Notes under the pieces: generated by a model
Seen by the model: the letters and a program-made list of their open reading frames with translations, nothing else
Databases searched by the model: none
What the model was told of the DNA's origin: nothing
Program-made: the position numbers and the translations under genes
Source of the DNA: Gammaproteobacteria bacterium
Lineage (GTDB): Bacteria; Pseudomonadota; Gammaproteobacteria; Enterobacterales; Alteromonadaceae
Direction: 5' to 3'
DNA: 64,000 nucleotides
Assembly (NCBI GenBank): GCA_018826295.1
Contig: JAHJZX010000047.1
Span: 41,906-105,905, forward strand
In this document: positions 22,091 to 31,867 of the stretch, in pieces
Layout: each line of letters opens with the position of its first letter
Position numbering within the stretch: position 1 is the first letter of the stretch

Positions 22091-22987
22091 TCATTTGCTG
22101 TCAACAGCTGGCCCAACACCGAGTTTTGCCAGCAAGCTATTTTGCTCGGCAATAACCGCCTGCTTGTCTGAAGCTGACACCGCAAAAGGGCTGTTTAACT
22201 CCAGTAACCGGGCACCTTGCAATTGTAGATGGCTTAACGCGGCAGCGTGCGGTGCAAACTGGTAAAAAATGTCATCAAAGCGGCCATTTTGCTTAAGTAT
22301 TGCTAAACCGGCCGTCAGCCGCTGTGCTAAAGCGCTATTTTGTTTGGCCACAAAAAACTTCATTGTCGCCGGGTACCTGATAACAATATGCCGCACTATA
22401 CTCAGTTGCGCTTTATCCGCTGCAGCCAGCTCCGGGCCGGCCTCAAGTAAGCCGCGGGGAAAGTAGTAACCGGGCTTTTGTTGTAAAGTCTGATATAACT
22501 TACTGTCAGCAATATTGGTTTCTACCGTTAGCCAGTTAAAACGCAAAATGGCGCTGTCAGGCCAGTCAGCGCCAGATAATGCCACCAACTTAGCTAATTC
22601 CGGCAAACTGGTTATTTGTTCCATTTTTGCCATGTCAGCCTGCTGCGCTACCAGCAAACGAATACCGTAAGCGCCTTTAATCAATGGCTGTTGAATTGCC
22701 AGCCCATCTTGTTCCCGGCCGGGTGTGGTCATGGTCCAGAACAGATCAAAAGTACCTTTTTGCAGTTCGATAAACTGACGGCTTTGTAATATTTCAATAT
22801 CTACCGGCATTAGCTGGTAGGCACCATACTCGGCTTCAGTGGCGGCCAGCGCCGCGTCGAGCAAATGAATAAAGTACTGGTTGTTGGGGTTTTGCCTGAT
22901 GACTGTCGCATCAACAAAACGCACGACTGTCGCCGCCTGTACGGCACTGCTAAAGCAGGCAAAAACCAGCAGCAGCCGCAATATCAT
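22091..22987 (-). CDS. Periplasmic solute-binding-like protein (SBP_bac_3-like fold)
   Basis: Signal peptide plus MRFVDATVIRQNPNNQYFIHLLDAALAATEAEYG...; overlaps the upstream GGDEF gene by 4 nt. Confidence 0.6.
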   Translation of the reverse strand: MILRLLLVFACFSSAVQAATVVRFVDATVIRQNPNNQYFIHLLDAALAATEAEYGAYQLMPVDIEILQSRQFIELQKGTFDLFWTMTTPGREQDGLAIQQPLIKGAYGIRLLVAQQADMAKMEQITSLPELAKLVALSGADWPDSAILRFNWLTVETNIADSKLYQTLQQKPGYYFPRGLLEAGPELAAADKAQLSIVRHIVIRYPATMKFFVAKQNSALAQRLTAGLAILKQNGRFDDIFYQFAPHAAALSHLQLQGARLLELNSPFAVSASDKQAVIAEQNSLLAKLGVGPAVDSK

Positions 22988-24378
22988 ATATTGGCATCCT
23001 TAGCGGCGGTTTTGTGTTGGTACATGCGTTTATCTGCCAACATTATCAGATCTTCAGCGCTGCCAGCCACTTCATTGCTATGCGCTGCGCCAATACTTAA
23101 CGACACTGTAAACTCAGAGCCCTGCCAGATAAAGCTGTGGCCGGCAAAATGGGCCTGCAGTTTGGCCGCCTGCGCCTGCGCTTGCTGCAGGTTCTCCAAC
23201 CGGTACAGTAGCACCATAAACTCGTCGCCGCCCATGCGCGCCACCAAATCTGAGCTTCTGAGCTTTGCTTTAAGCTGCTCTGCGACAAACCTTAATAAGG
23301 CGTCGCCTGCTGAATGACCATAGCTATCATTAATCTGCTTAAATTTATTTAAATCAATATTCAGTAAGGCATACTGCGCCCTATCGGACGGCTGCTCTTC
23401 CAGCTCTTGTAGTCGTTTTAACATCAGCCGCCGGTTTGCAATACCGGTTAATTCATCATAATAGGCATACTGCTTTGAACGTTTATAAGCCTGATAAAAC
23501 ACAAAAAGTGCTATGTAACCGAATATGCACAACAAGTACAAACTGACGCGCATGATATGTGCTCTGGGTGAGTCCAGCATCAGCGCATCTTTTTGGTAGC
23601 GGGCTGCCAGCAACCAGCCGCCACCGGGAAAGCTTATCGGCATTTCAATATCCGGCTGCGTAAATACCGCCTGATCACCATAAAACACCGCGCCGTGCCG
23701 GCCCTTAGCGTCTTTACCGCGCAGCGCTATGTTGGCACCGGTGATATCGGCTAAACCAGCTTGCTGCAGCAGTTGATCAAAATCAATCACCACACTGATA
23801 TTGCCCCAATATTGCTGATTAAGCGGGAAATCAGTAAATACCGGGTAACGGATAATCACACCCCGGCCGCCCTGCACCAGCAAAACTGGCCCGGCAATCA
23901 CTACATCTTTGCTTTCTCTGGCTTGTTGTACCGCTTTGAATTGATCGGTTTGACTACGAAAATCCAGCCCCAGCGCTTTTTCATTGCCCTGTAACGGGTA
24001 GATATAACCAATAACGTCGTTCGGCGCCAGCGCTACAGAGCGGGCAAAACGGGCTTTTTCGATAAACTGGCCGGCAATAACCGACCAGTTAGATACCACT
24101 ACATCCGGCGCTACGGTGGCCAGCGTCGCCACGCTATTACCAATATAGGTATCCAGCACAACAGCAGATTCCAGCAGACCTTTGGCTGTCATTAACTGCA
24201 AATTTAAATTGTTGCGTGCCTGTTCAGCATGTTTAATTCGCTCAGCTTGCAAAATTTGTTCAACGATTGCCACGCTCATAGCAACAAACAGGCTGCTGAC
24301 GATAGTTGCGGCCAGCATACGCTTCGGTTTTCCAATCAATGGTGTCAGCCAAATAGTGAATAACTGCTTAGAGTACAT
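22984..24378 (-). CDS. Membrane diguanylate cyclase with periplasmic sensor domain
   Basis: DELTGIANRRLMLKRL and VARMGGDEFMVLLYRL (GGDEF); N-terminal and central TM segments flank an extracytoplasmic sensor. Confidence 0.9.
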   Translation of the reverse strand: MYSKQLFTIWLTPLIGKPKRMLAATIVSSLFVAMSVAIVEQILQAERIKHAEQARNNLNLQLMTAKGLLESAVVLDTYIGNSVATLATVAPDVVVSNWSVIAGQFIEKARFARSVALAPNDVIGYIYPLQGNEKALGLDFRSQTDQFKAVQQARESKDVVIAGPVLLVQGGRGVIIRYPVFTDFPLNQQYWGNISVVIDFDQLLQQAGLADITGANIALRGKDAKGRHGAVFYGDQAVFTQPDIEMPISFPGGGWLLAARYQKDALMLDSPRAHIMRVSLYLLCIFGYIALFVFYQAYKRSKQYAYYDELTGIANRRLMLKRLQELEEQPSDRAQYALLNIDLNKFKQINDSYGHSAGDALLRFVAEQLKAKLRSSDLVARMGGDEFMVLLYRLENLQQAQAQAAKLQAHFAGHSFIWQGSEFTVSLSIGAAHSNEVAGSAEDLIMLADKRMYQHKTAAKDANI

Positions 24379-24472
24379 CAGATAAAAGCATTGCTGGCAA
24401 ATTGATATCGCACGTTTTTAGCCCAATGTCGGTAGCAACATAGCCACCTGCAGGGCCGCCAGCCTGACCAGG

Positions 24473-25201
24473 CTAAAAATGGGCCTTTATCAATAAGTTT
24501 ACATTTGATTCATTTGTTCTGAACGCCGGGCTGTCGGCAATGCCGTATTTATTGCGCCAGTACACATACTCGACGCCGACATAGAGTTTGCTTTTTAAAT
24601 TAAACAGCGGGTGCAGCGCCCATTTTAACTGCGACGTCATATTCATACTGGCACGTTGATCCGCAGTGGTGCTGTACCAGTCGAGAAAGCCGTCATATAA
24701 AAACTGTTGCTCGCCTAGGCTAAAGGGTATTGCCCAGGTCGTGGTAAGCTGCCAGTTGCCGGCCAGCCCGTCGTTATTGCGCCGGTAAAAATTCAGTTTC
24801 AGGTAGTTAAAACCCGGCACCGCTAAATCGGTGGCCACACCATACAAAAAATCTGTCCTAAGCGACGACATCTCTACGGTACTGGTAAGCAACACATCTT
24901 TAATCAGACCAAACTGCAGCTGCTGGCCACTGAGTTTGCTTAGACTGAGCCTGGGAGACCATTCGGCGTAATTGCTGCGGCTGCCATTGTCGCCACGCAG
25001 ATGATCGAGAAATAGAAAACTGTCGCCCCAGCTGGTGCCGGCGGCATGCTCAAAGGTCAGTACTTGCTTGTCCGGGCCATCTACCCGGTAATTACTGCCA
25101 TTTAAATAACTGACACTAAAATCCTGCCACAGCACCTCTGCCCGCAGTGGCAAACCGCCCAGGGCGAGCATCAGCAACATAACTGCGTTAACTATTTTCA
25201 T
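24473..25201 (-). CDS. Nucleoside-specific channel (Tsx/OmpK-like) outer membrane protein
   Basis: Signal peptide; WQDFSVSYLNGSNYRV...EHAAGTSWGDSFLFLD; terminal aromatic (KAHF). Confidence 0.8.
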   Translation of the reverse strand: MKIVNAVMLLMLALGGLPLRAEVLWQDFSVSYLNGSNYRVDGPDKQVLTFEHAAGTSWGDSFLFLDHLRGDNGSRSNYAEWSPRLSLSKLSGQQLQFGLIKDVLLTSTVEMSSLRTDFLYGVATDLAVPGFNYLKLNFYRRNNDGLAGNWQLTTTWAIPFSLGEQQFLYDGFLDWYSTTADQRASMNMTSQLKWALHPLFNLKSKLYVGVEYVYWRNKYGIADSPAFRTNESNVNLLIKAHF

Positions 25202-25204
25202 CGC

Positions 25205-27139
25205 TTATACCTTAAACTGAGTGACCAAAGTACGTAACTGTTCTGCCCGTTGTTGTAGCAGGCTAATAGCATGCAGCTGCTGTTCGGCATTATGGTGAAT
25301 ACTGGCAGCACTGTCAGAAATTAAGTGCGCCGACTGATTAATATGTTCTACCACTGTGCCTTGCTCCTCAGTGGCAGCGGCTACCTGATGGTTGCCGGCA
25401 CTGATCGCTTCAAATTTTTGTTTAATGTTTAGTAGTGCCGCTGCCGATTGCCCGGTGCGCTCGGCTACCTGTTGGCTGCTGGCTGTACCTTGCTGAATAG
25501 CGTTAGTGGATTGCTGCGCGGTTTGCTGCAATTGCGTGATCTGATCGCGAATTTCCAGCGTCGACTCCTGAGTACGTTTCGCCAGATTGCGCACTTCGTC
25601 GGCCACTACAGCAAAACCCCGCCCCTGTTCACCGGCGCGGGCGGCTTCAATAGCAGCGTTCAGAGCCAGTAAATTGGTTTGCTCTGAGATAGCGTTAATT
25701 ACCTCCACCACCGAGTTAATGGCGGCGGCCTGGTTGGCAAAGTCAGCAATAGTGCTTTCTATATCGCCCATTACGCCGTTCAGCTGCTGCATGGTACTGG
25801 CGGTCAGCGCCATACTGTCGTTGGTGCTGTGGGTGTCATGCACTGCAGCTTCAGTGTCGCTGGCCGTGCGATGCGCAATGCCCGACACTTCGGCAATGGT
25901 CTGGCCCATTTGCGTTATGGCAGTGGCAACCTGATCGGTTTGCGCCCGTTGCAATTCAGTCGAGCTAAAGGTGTCATTGGCCAGCTGCGCCAGCTGTTCA
26001 ATACCGGCTTTGATGGCTGTTTCGGTGTGCTGAATTTCAGCTACCAGTTCGCGGATTTTAGCAATAATGGCGTTAAAGCCTTTCGCCAGATGGCCCAGCT
26101 CGTTGTCATGGCTGTCGTCCAGCCGCTTGGTAAGATCGCCACCGTCACCCGACATTTGCAACAGGTTGTCGCCAACCTGGCGGATAGAATTGCTCAACGA
26201 GTTAGCAAACAGTACCGTTAAGGCAATAAACACCGCCGCCAGCACTATACTGGCGATAACTGAAAATGAAATAACCTGGTTAATGTCATTGCTGATCTCA
26301 GCCGATGGCAACACAGCCACCAGCTTTAAGCCGGTATCGCGGATGTCCTGCACCCCAATATACACCAGTTCATTTTTCAGTTCAGTTTGCTGCAGGCTAA
26401 AACCGGTGCTGTGCTGTTTAATTTGCTGCGCCACCGCCTGATACTGCGACAGTTGCTGAATATTCTGCCGTGCCAGCGTCAAATCGCGATGCACCACCAC
26501 CATGCCATTGCCGTCTACCAAAAATAAAAAGCCGTTTTGTCCCAGTTTATAGCCCGACACCAGGCTGGCAATAGCCGACACGTCATAACCCAGCCCCGCC
26601 ACGGCCGCACGCTTGCCATCCACCTGCACGGCAACATTAACAAACAAGGTGAGTTTGCCAGTTCGCTCGTCTGCGTCGATCGCCAACTCGCGTTTGGCAT
26701 TACTGTTTAAAAAACTGAAAAACCAACTGTCACGCGGCTCACTGGCTGATATCGTCTTAAACACGCCGCCTTCGGTATAGTAGGTTTTGCTGTAATCCGA
26801 CACCCAAAACAAGGTTGCCGCACCGGCATCCTGTTGCTGCTGTTTAAAATAGGCCAGCACGTCGGCATGGTTTGCGGCGCTGGTTTCGCCTTGTTTCATC
26901 CAGTTGTGCAGCAAGCTGTTGCTTGCCAGGTTTTCAGACAACGTAATGGGGAACATGAGCTCAGAGCGCACTTGCTCACTGATGCGGCCGACGCTATTGG
27001 GTAAAAACTCCTGTTCCGTTTGCACATAATACAAACCGGAAAACTGATTGATATTGATTAACGTGGAAACCAATGTCAGCAAGGCCAACGCTAAACCCAC
27101 AAAGGCAATAAAGATGGTGCGCAGCTTAAATTTTTGCAT
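25205..27139 (-). CDS. Methyl-accepting chemotaxis protein (Cache + HAMP + MCP signal)
   Basis: Hairpin motif [47 protein letters not shown]. Confidence 0.97.
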   Translation of the reverse strand: MQKFKLRTIFIAFVGLALALLTLVSTLININQFSGLYYVQTEQEFLPNSVGRISEQVRSELMFPITLSENLASNSLLHNWMKQGETSAANHADVLAYFKQQQQDAGAATLFWVSDYSKTYYTEGGVFKTISASEPRDSWFFSFLNSNAKRELAIDADERTGKLTLFVNVAVQVDGKRAAVAGLGYDVSAIASLVSGYKLGQNGFLFLVDGNGMVVVHRDLTLARQNIQQLSQYQAVAQQIKQHSTGFSLQQTELKNELVYIGVQDIRDTGLKLVAVLPSAEISNDINQVISFSVIASIVLAAVFIALTVLFANSLSNSIRQVGDNLLQMSGDGGDLTKRLDDSHDNELGHLAKGFNAIIAKIRELVAEIQHTETAIKAGIEQLAQLANDTFSSTELQRAQTDQVATAITQMGQTIAEVSGIAHRTASDTEAAVHDTHSTNDSMALTASTMQQLNGVMGDIESTIADFANQAAAINSVVEVINAISEQTNLLALNAAIEAARAGEQGRGFAVVADEVRNLAKRTQESTLEIRDQITQLQQTAQQSTNAIQQGTASSQQVAERTGQSAAALLNIKQKFEAISAGNHQVAAATEEQGTVVEHINQSAHLISDSAASIHHNAEQQLHAISLLQQRAEQLRTLVTQFKV

Positions 27140-27389
27140 ATCGGCTCCGTTATATGCCGGCAGGAATACTGGGTTAAAACCGTAAAGCGACGTTAACCGC
27201 TAAAGACTTAAACTTAGCCTGTAAAAATAAGCATAGCAGCCAAAACCAATAAAGCTTTGAAATATAACTAACAAAAATAAGGCATTAAAGGTTAATAGTG
27301 ATACCCGATGCAGAAAATAGCTTGCATAAAGTTGCAAGGTTAACTAAGATGCGCGCCGTCTTACCAAGCGTATTCACGCTAACGACTCT

Positions 27390-27476
27390 GCCCGGGTGGT
27401 GAAATCGGTAGACACAAGGGATTTAAAATCCCTCGCTCGAAAGGGCGTGCCGGTTCAAGTCCGGCCCCGGGCACCA
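27390..27476 (+). tRNA. tRNA-Leu (anticodon TAA)
   Basis: gcccggg...agggatttTAAaatccct...ggttcaagtcc...cccgggcacca; long variable arm (tcgctcgaaagggcgtg), encoded CCA. Confidence 0.95.
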
Positions 27477-27569
27477 TTTACTCTTCTATTTTAATAAATA
27501 TTCTCTCAAACGGCTCCATTTTTGCTATAGCAGCCAAAAAACTACAACGTGATGAGCCTCACGTATGAT

Positions 27570-28148
27570 CTAAGCCGTTACCTGACGACTGAATATATTT
27601 AATAAGTCCGTGTCGAACCATACACCAGTCAGAGCCCTCTCTGCGCATATTTTCTTAAAAACGTCAGTTATGAAAAGTGCGTTATAGCCTTCTAGGGCAG
27701 ACTTAAATATGACTTTACCAGCAACGTCAGTTTCATCAAACACCAGGCTTTTAAGTCCATTTGGAAAACCTTCTTCGTATTTAATCAAACTCAGTTCAGG
27801 AACTTCTGTGCTTAACTGTGTGCAGTTAAACAAGATTACTGAATGGCCTTTAACATCAATCGGTAAAAACTCACCATCGTTTTTAATATGAGGTGCAAGT
27901 GCCTCGAAGGCTCTAGGGTTGAGTGCCAGAAAATTACTCCAAAAAGTAATATCTGGTGCTGCTACATCCTTAAAAGATGGGTGTGCTGAACAACTTGGCT
28001 TTACCCACCGTTCGGATATCGACATACAACTGTTAAAAATACGCTTAGTAAAACGTAAATCGGTGTCATCAAGCAGTTTTGCCAACTCAATTATTCTAAG
28101 CTGTACGAGCTCATGGATATTTTCTTGCCGTTTTAAACGATAAATCAT
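27570..28148 (-). CDS. Hypothetical protein, possibly imm11/DUF1629-like
   Basis: Intact 192-aa ORF; C-terminal ...ALTGVWFDTDL resembles this immunity-type family. Weak assignment. Confidence 0.5.
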   Translation of the reverse strand: MIYRLKRQENIHELVQLRIIELAKLLDDTDLRFTKRIFNSCMSISERWVKPSCSAHPSFKDVAAPDITFWSNFLALNPRAFEALAPHIKNDGEFLPIDVKGHSVILFNCTQLSTEVPELSLIKYEEGFPNGLKSLVFDETDVAGKVIFKSALEGYNALFITDVFKKICAERALTGVWFDTDLLNIFSRQVTA

Positions 28149-28221
28149 GCAGTACTCAATATTTTAATCAGCTTAAGGTATTCACCAACAATTTCTTCGC
28201 CTGGATTTATCATCTTTACCT

Positions 28222-29139
28222 TTATCGAATTAGATAGTTTTTAATAGCAAGCGCCAAATTAAGGGCCAACTGGATTTGCCCCTTAACTTGCTCAAATGTA
28301 CTGTTCGCTAAGTCAATAAATGGTGCTTCTGTTGATACCGTTACCGATTTACCGGAAGGTTTCACGGTAAGTGGCAAATCAACAACATCCGCGAACTTGT
28401 CTGCAATTTCGTCATATCTGCTCAGTTGCCCGTGATAGATCACTTTTATGCGCTGCCCGCGAATTTGATGAACAATGACAATATTCTTCTGATTAGGGAT
28501 CGGATAAAAGTGTATCCAATCATGGCCTGCAGCCCTGGGCTTCGCTATTTCTGGATTAAGCTCTGGGTAACTGCAAGCAACAAAATCCAGATAAGCAGTA
28601 GCAAAATCCGTCATCCTCGGACAGACGACAGATTGGTAGCCTCGCCTGTTCTTTTCTACCGCTTCCTGTAAAAATGCCGCACGATACCGACTGCGAACAT
28701 CGGCTTGCGTCTGAAAAAACGCGACGACTTGCTCGTAAGATATTTCAACATCATATGGTTCGGCATTTCTATCAATGTAGCTCTGCGGTGCAAACAAACA
28801 GGTGGTGAACTTAACCCATTCGCCATTTGCTATACCTTTCTCACCCCGCATTTTGTATCGATAGCCTTGCTCAATTTGCGCTGCCGCATCAATTTTGTTT
28901 TCAATCAGAATAGCTTCCGTTAGACCTGCTGCTGCCTCAAATTTTACAATCAAATCCGACTCACCAAGCAGTGCATCAGATACAGAATGCCAGGCACCAA
29001 TTATCCTAATAGGCGATGACTGTCGCGTTACTTCAGATACAAACCAATTGGCAAAAGACTCTGATACTAAAAGCTCTTCCAGTAGTAGTAGGTCTACATC
29101 ACGTTCAGTAAGACTCAGGTAGGTGTTCAGTTGCTCCAT
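28222..29139 (-). CDS. PD-(D/E)XK nuclease superfamily protein
   Basis: ESDLIVKFEAAAGLTEAILIENKIDAAAQIEQGYRY: D...ExK core; 305 aa. Confidence 0.75.
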   Translation of the reverse strand: MEQLNTYLSLTERDVDLLLLEELLVSESFANWFVSEVTRQSSPIRIIGAWHSVSDALLGESDLIVKFEAAAGLTEAILIENKIDAAAQIEQGYRYKMRGEKGIANGEWVKFTTCLFAPQSYIDRNAEPYDVEISYEQVVAFFQTQADVRSRYRAAFLQEAVEKNRRGYQSVVCPRMTDFATAYLDFVACSYPELNPEIAKPRAAGHDWIHFYPIPNQKNIVIVHQIRGQRIKVIYHGQLSRYDEIADKFADVVDLPLTVKPSGKSVTVSTEAPFIDLANSTFEQVKGQIQLALNLALAIKNYLIR

Positions 29140-29180
29140 CGCAGTAGCATAAGCTCCATACAGTTTATAGTGATTATTCT

Positions 29181-29810
29181 TCAGTCATGCGGCAATGATA
29201 TATGTAGTTCTGGTAGGAAACCCTTCTCGTATATTTTTACTACCGACTTGGGAGTTAGCACAGTTACACTGCCTATCGCCAACACTGCAACATCTGACTT
29301 TTCATAACCCTCAGGTGACCATAGGTATAAAGTTTTATGCCACAGCAGGTAAGGTTTATCGTCTAACTCGACAAAAGTACCGCTTGGTAAATCTGCCAGA
29401 TGCGCCGAGTAAGTGACCTTTTGCGCCCCTTTAGTTACCCGTGCTTTATGCAGCACAGCATCGATTTGCTGAACTGAGATTTGGCTATCAACAGCTTCTG
29501 CGTTTGCTGCAATCCAAGCTGCTTTAAATTCGTTATACCGCGCCTTTCGGCAGTGCGCACATGGCCGATGGCCTGCTGAAAAGGCAGTAGCTTCGTCTAA
29601 GAAAAACAGCTCAGAGTATCGGTTGGGGCCGAATATTTCACGTTTGATACCCTTAAACGACAAGGCGCATGTAACCCAGGCTTTGTGTTTGTACTGCGAT
29701 ACAATTTCCTTATTGTCGTTATGCAAGATGCCACGGTTACCAAGGAAGCTTCCCCTCGCAGACACAGCGATCAGACGCCCGTAGGGGTCAACACGGTTTT
29801 GTAATGGCAT
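29181..29810 (-). CDS. Hypothetical protein with HxPCAHCRxA motif
   Basis: 209-aa intact ORF; GHRPCAHCRKARYNEFKAAW. Confidence 0.65.
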   Translation of the reverse strand: MPLQNRVDPYGRLIAVSARGSFLGNRGILHNDNKEIVSQYKHKAWVTCALSFKGIKREIFGPNRYSELFFLDEATAFSAGHRPCAHCRKARYNEFKAAWIAANAEAVDSQISVQQIDAVLHKARVTKGAQKVTYSAHLADLPSGTFVELDDKPYLLWHKTLYLWSPEGYEKSDVAVLAIGSVTVLTPKSVVKIYEKGFLPELHISLPHD

Positions 29811-30358
29811 TGAGGCTCCTTGTTAAACAGCTATTGAATTTCCATGCTAAAAGCACGTTAGCGAAATTTCACTGTCACTACAACAGAAACGTGAGCTTAT
29901 AAGTTCGCCGTAAACTTACCGTCTCCAAACATATATTAACTCCCTGAATTAATTATTGATGGAGGACGCATGTTAAAACGGTTCCGATTTACCAACACCG
30001 TCATAGCAGCACTGCCTGCCAGCGCCAGGCTGGCGCTAAGGATATGATGGCGTTTTTCGGTATAAGCATTGCTTCAATCTATCAAAATCAGCGGCTATTT
30101 GCCCTGCCGCGCCGACAGCTAAAAGCCGGGTTTTGTACATACTTTTGGAGGTGACAAATAGCAGGAAATCGGCGAGCATTGTTTTTATATTCATGGCAGT
30201 GTTCATGGTTTGTGAGTTTTGGCGAAGGATCTGAACAGGAACTGCCATGAATGTTCCCTTCAGCACTAATTATTTGTTTTGTCTATACCATTCGTTGGGA
30301 TTCGTCAGGTTAGGTGGGCAGCTATGCCGAGATAATTTACTCACATAAGGAGTTTGAC

Positions 30359-30967
30359 ATGCAACTAAGCAAAGCGGTTATGTTGGCAACAGTGGTCGCA
30401 TCAGTGAGCATTACTGTGTCCTGTTCGTCACCCGGAAATTACGCAGATGTCCCTTATAACTACATTGTGGATCCTGAAAGTCGCTATCAAATCAGCCAGG
30501 ACGGCATGATTGTGACAGACAAACACACTAAATTGCAGTGGATGCGTTGCAGTGCCGGACAATATTGGAATGGTTCCGAATGCCGCGGAAGACCGTCAAG
30601 AATGGAGTGGGCTGAAGCAAAAAAATATGCAGAATCGTTAAACTATGCCGGACATGATGATTGGCGCTTACCTACAAATGTCGAACTTACTTCACTTCTG
30701 TATTGCAGTGCTGAACACCCCAACCTGGTCAACGGAAGTTGTGTCGAAAGGGTATATTATCCTTCTATAGTTCCGTCTGTTTTTCCTGCGACCTATGATA
30801 ATAAATATTGGACCTCGACAGACGCAGACTATGATCGCTATGGCTCATCGATGCAGGACAATTATAATAAAGTCTGGGCAGTAAGTTTTGGCTACGCTAC
30901 GGTATACGACGATTACGGTAAAGGAAACCTGGCCGCCGTAAGGCTAGTGCGCAAGTCTCTGTGGTAA
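30359..30967 (+). CDS. DUF1566 (Lcl-like) lipoprotein
   Basis: Start MQLSKAVMLATVVASVSITVSC (lipobox) with aaggag RBS; KLQWMRCSAGQ...WAEAKKYAESLNYAGHDDWRLPTNVELTSLL. Confidence 0.85.
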   Translation: MQLSKAVMLATVVASVSITVSCSSPGNYADVPYNYIVDPESRYQISQDGMIVTDKHTKLQWMRCSAGQYWNGSECRGRPSRMEWAEAKKYAESLNYAGHDDWRLPTNVELTSLLYCSAEHPNLVNGSCVERVYYPSIVPSVFPATYDNKYWTSTDADYDRYGSSMQDNYNKVWAVSFGYATVYDDYGKGNLAAVRLVRKSLW

Positions 30968-31020
30968 AAAATATATCCATGTAGCAGGTTATCAGAGCGA
31001 TATCCTGCTGCGCGACTATA

Positions 31021-31452
31021 TTAAGCTTCACTAAGTTCATAAATTACTTGCACCGCTTTGGCGTATTCGTTGGCATCAAACCAGAGTTCAGGCAGCTCGC
31101 CATAAGTAGTTTGATACACCTCATTAAGTGCAAATTGCCAATGGACCCAGTTTGCTTGGCGCGTGGTTTTGACACTCAGCGTGGAACACTCCCACTGACC
31201 ACAAGAACAAGCCAAAAGTGTAATGAAGCTATCCTGATAACAACTCTTTTTCCAGGTTTCAACAGCAAGTTCTTTTACCAATGCCAAACTCAAGAACTGA
31301 TCGCCCAAGGTTGTGGCATGGTTTTTTGCAGCAGCAATTTTCAGCAATTGTTCAATGGAAACATCATTTACATATACCACTAAACATAGTTCAGTATTGA
31401 GCTTTTTATGGCTTGAAGGCCGAGACTCACAGCAAAGTTTCAGATGGTCCAT
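31021..31452 (-). CDS. Hypothetical protein with CSCGQWEC motif
   Basis: Intact 143-aa ORF, closely spaced with the next gene upstream. Confidence 0.5.
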   Translation of the reverse strand: MDHLKLCCESRPSSHKKLNTELCLVVYVNDVSIEQLLKIAAAKNHATTLGDQFLSLALVKELAVETWKKSCYQDSFITLLACSCGQWECSTLSVKTTRQANWVHWQFALNEVYQTTYGELPELWFDANEYAKAVQVIYELSEA

Positions 31453-31466
31453 GCTGAAGTCCTTAG

Positions 31467-31781
31467 TTAACTCTGTAATCCAATCCGCTCAATGATCGGC
31501 CAGCTTGCTTCAAATCGCCAGCTTTCTTCCCACCAATGACAGGTGTTTGCCAAATCATACCGAATTAACTGAATGAACTCTGCAGAGCACTCGGTATCTT
31601 TGCCAGCTAACTTAGAGCGATAATAAGGCTCTACCAATAACTTGTTTAAAGTGGCAAGTACTTCGGTGGCATCGACAGGGTAGTCTTCATAAGCCAGTGC
31701 TGAATTACTTAATTCAGACAACATCGCCCGAACATGTTGAGGTGGCAGGCTAGATGGTGGGGTTAAATAATTTTTGTCCAT
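31467..31781 (-). CDS. Hypothetical protein
   Basis: 104-aa ORF, same strand, 14 nt upstream of 31452. Confidence 0.45.
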   Translation of the reverse strand: MDKNYLTPPSSLPPQHVRAMLSELSNSALAYEDYPVDATEVLATLNKLLVEPYYRSKLAGKDTECSAEFIQLIRYDLANTCHWWEESWRFEASWPIIERIGLQS

Positions 31782-31867
31782 ATTTTCCCTTAGATTGTAG
31801 ATAACATATTGCTTTGCTGAACTAACTATAGAATAAATAACAGCATGAACCCTGAGGCCTGACTGCT

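Noticed and set aside
30036-30266. Minus-strand 76-aa ORF
   Set aside because: No recognisable domain and weak context; could be real but unsupported.
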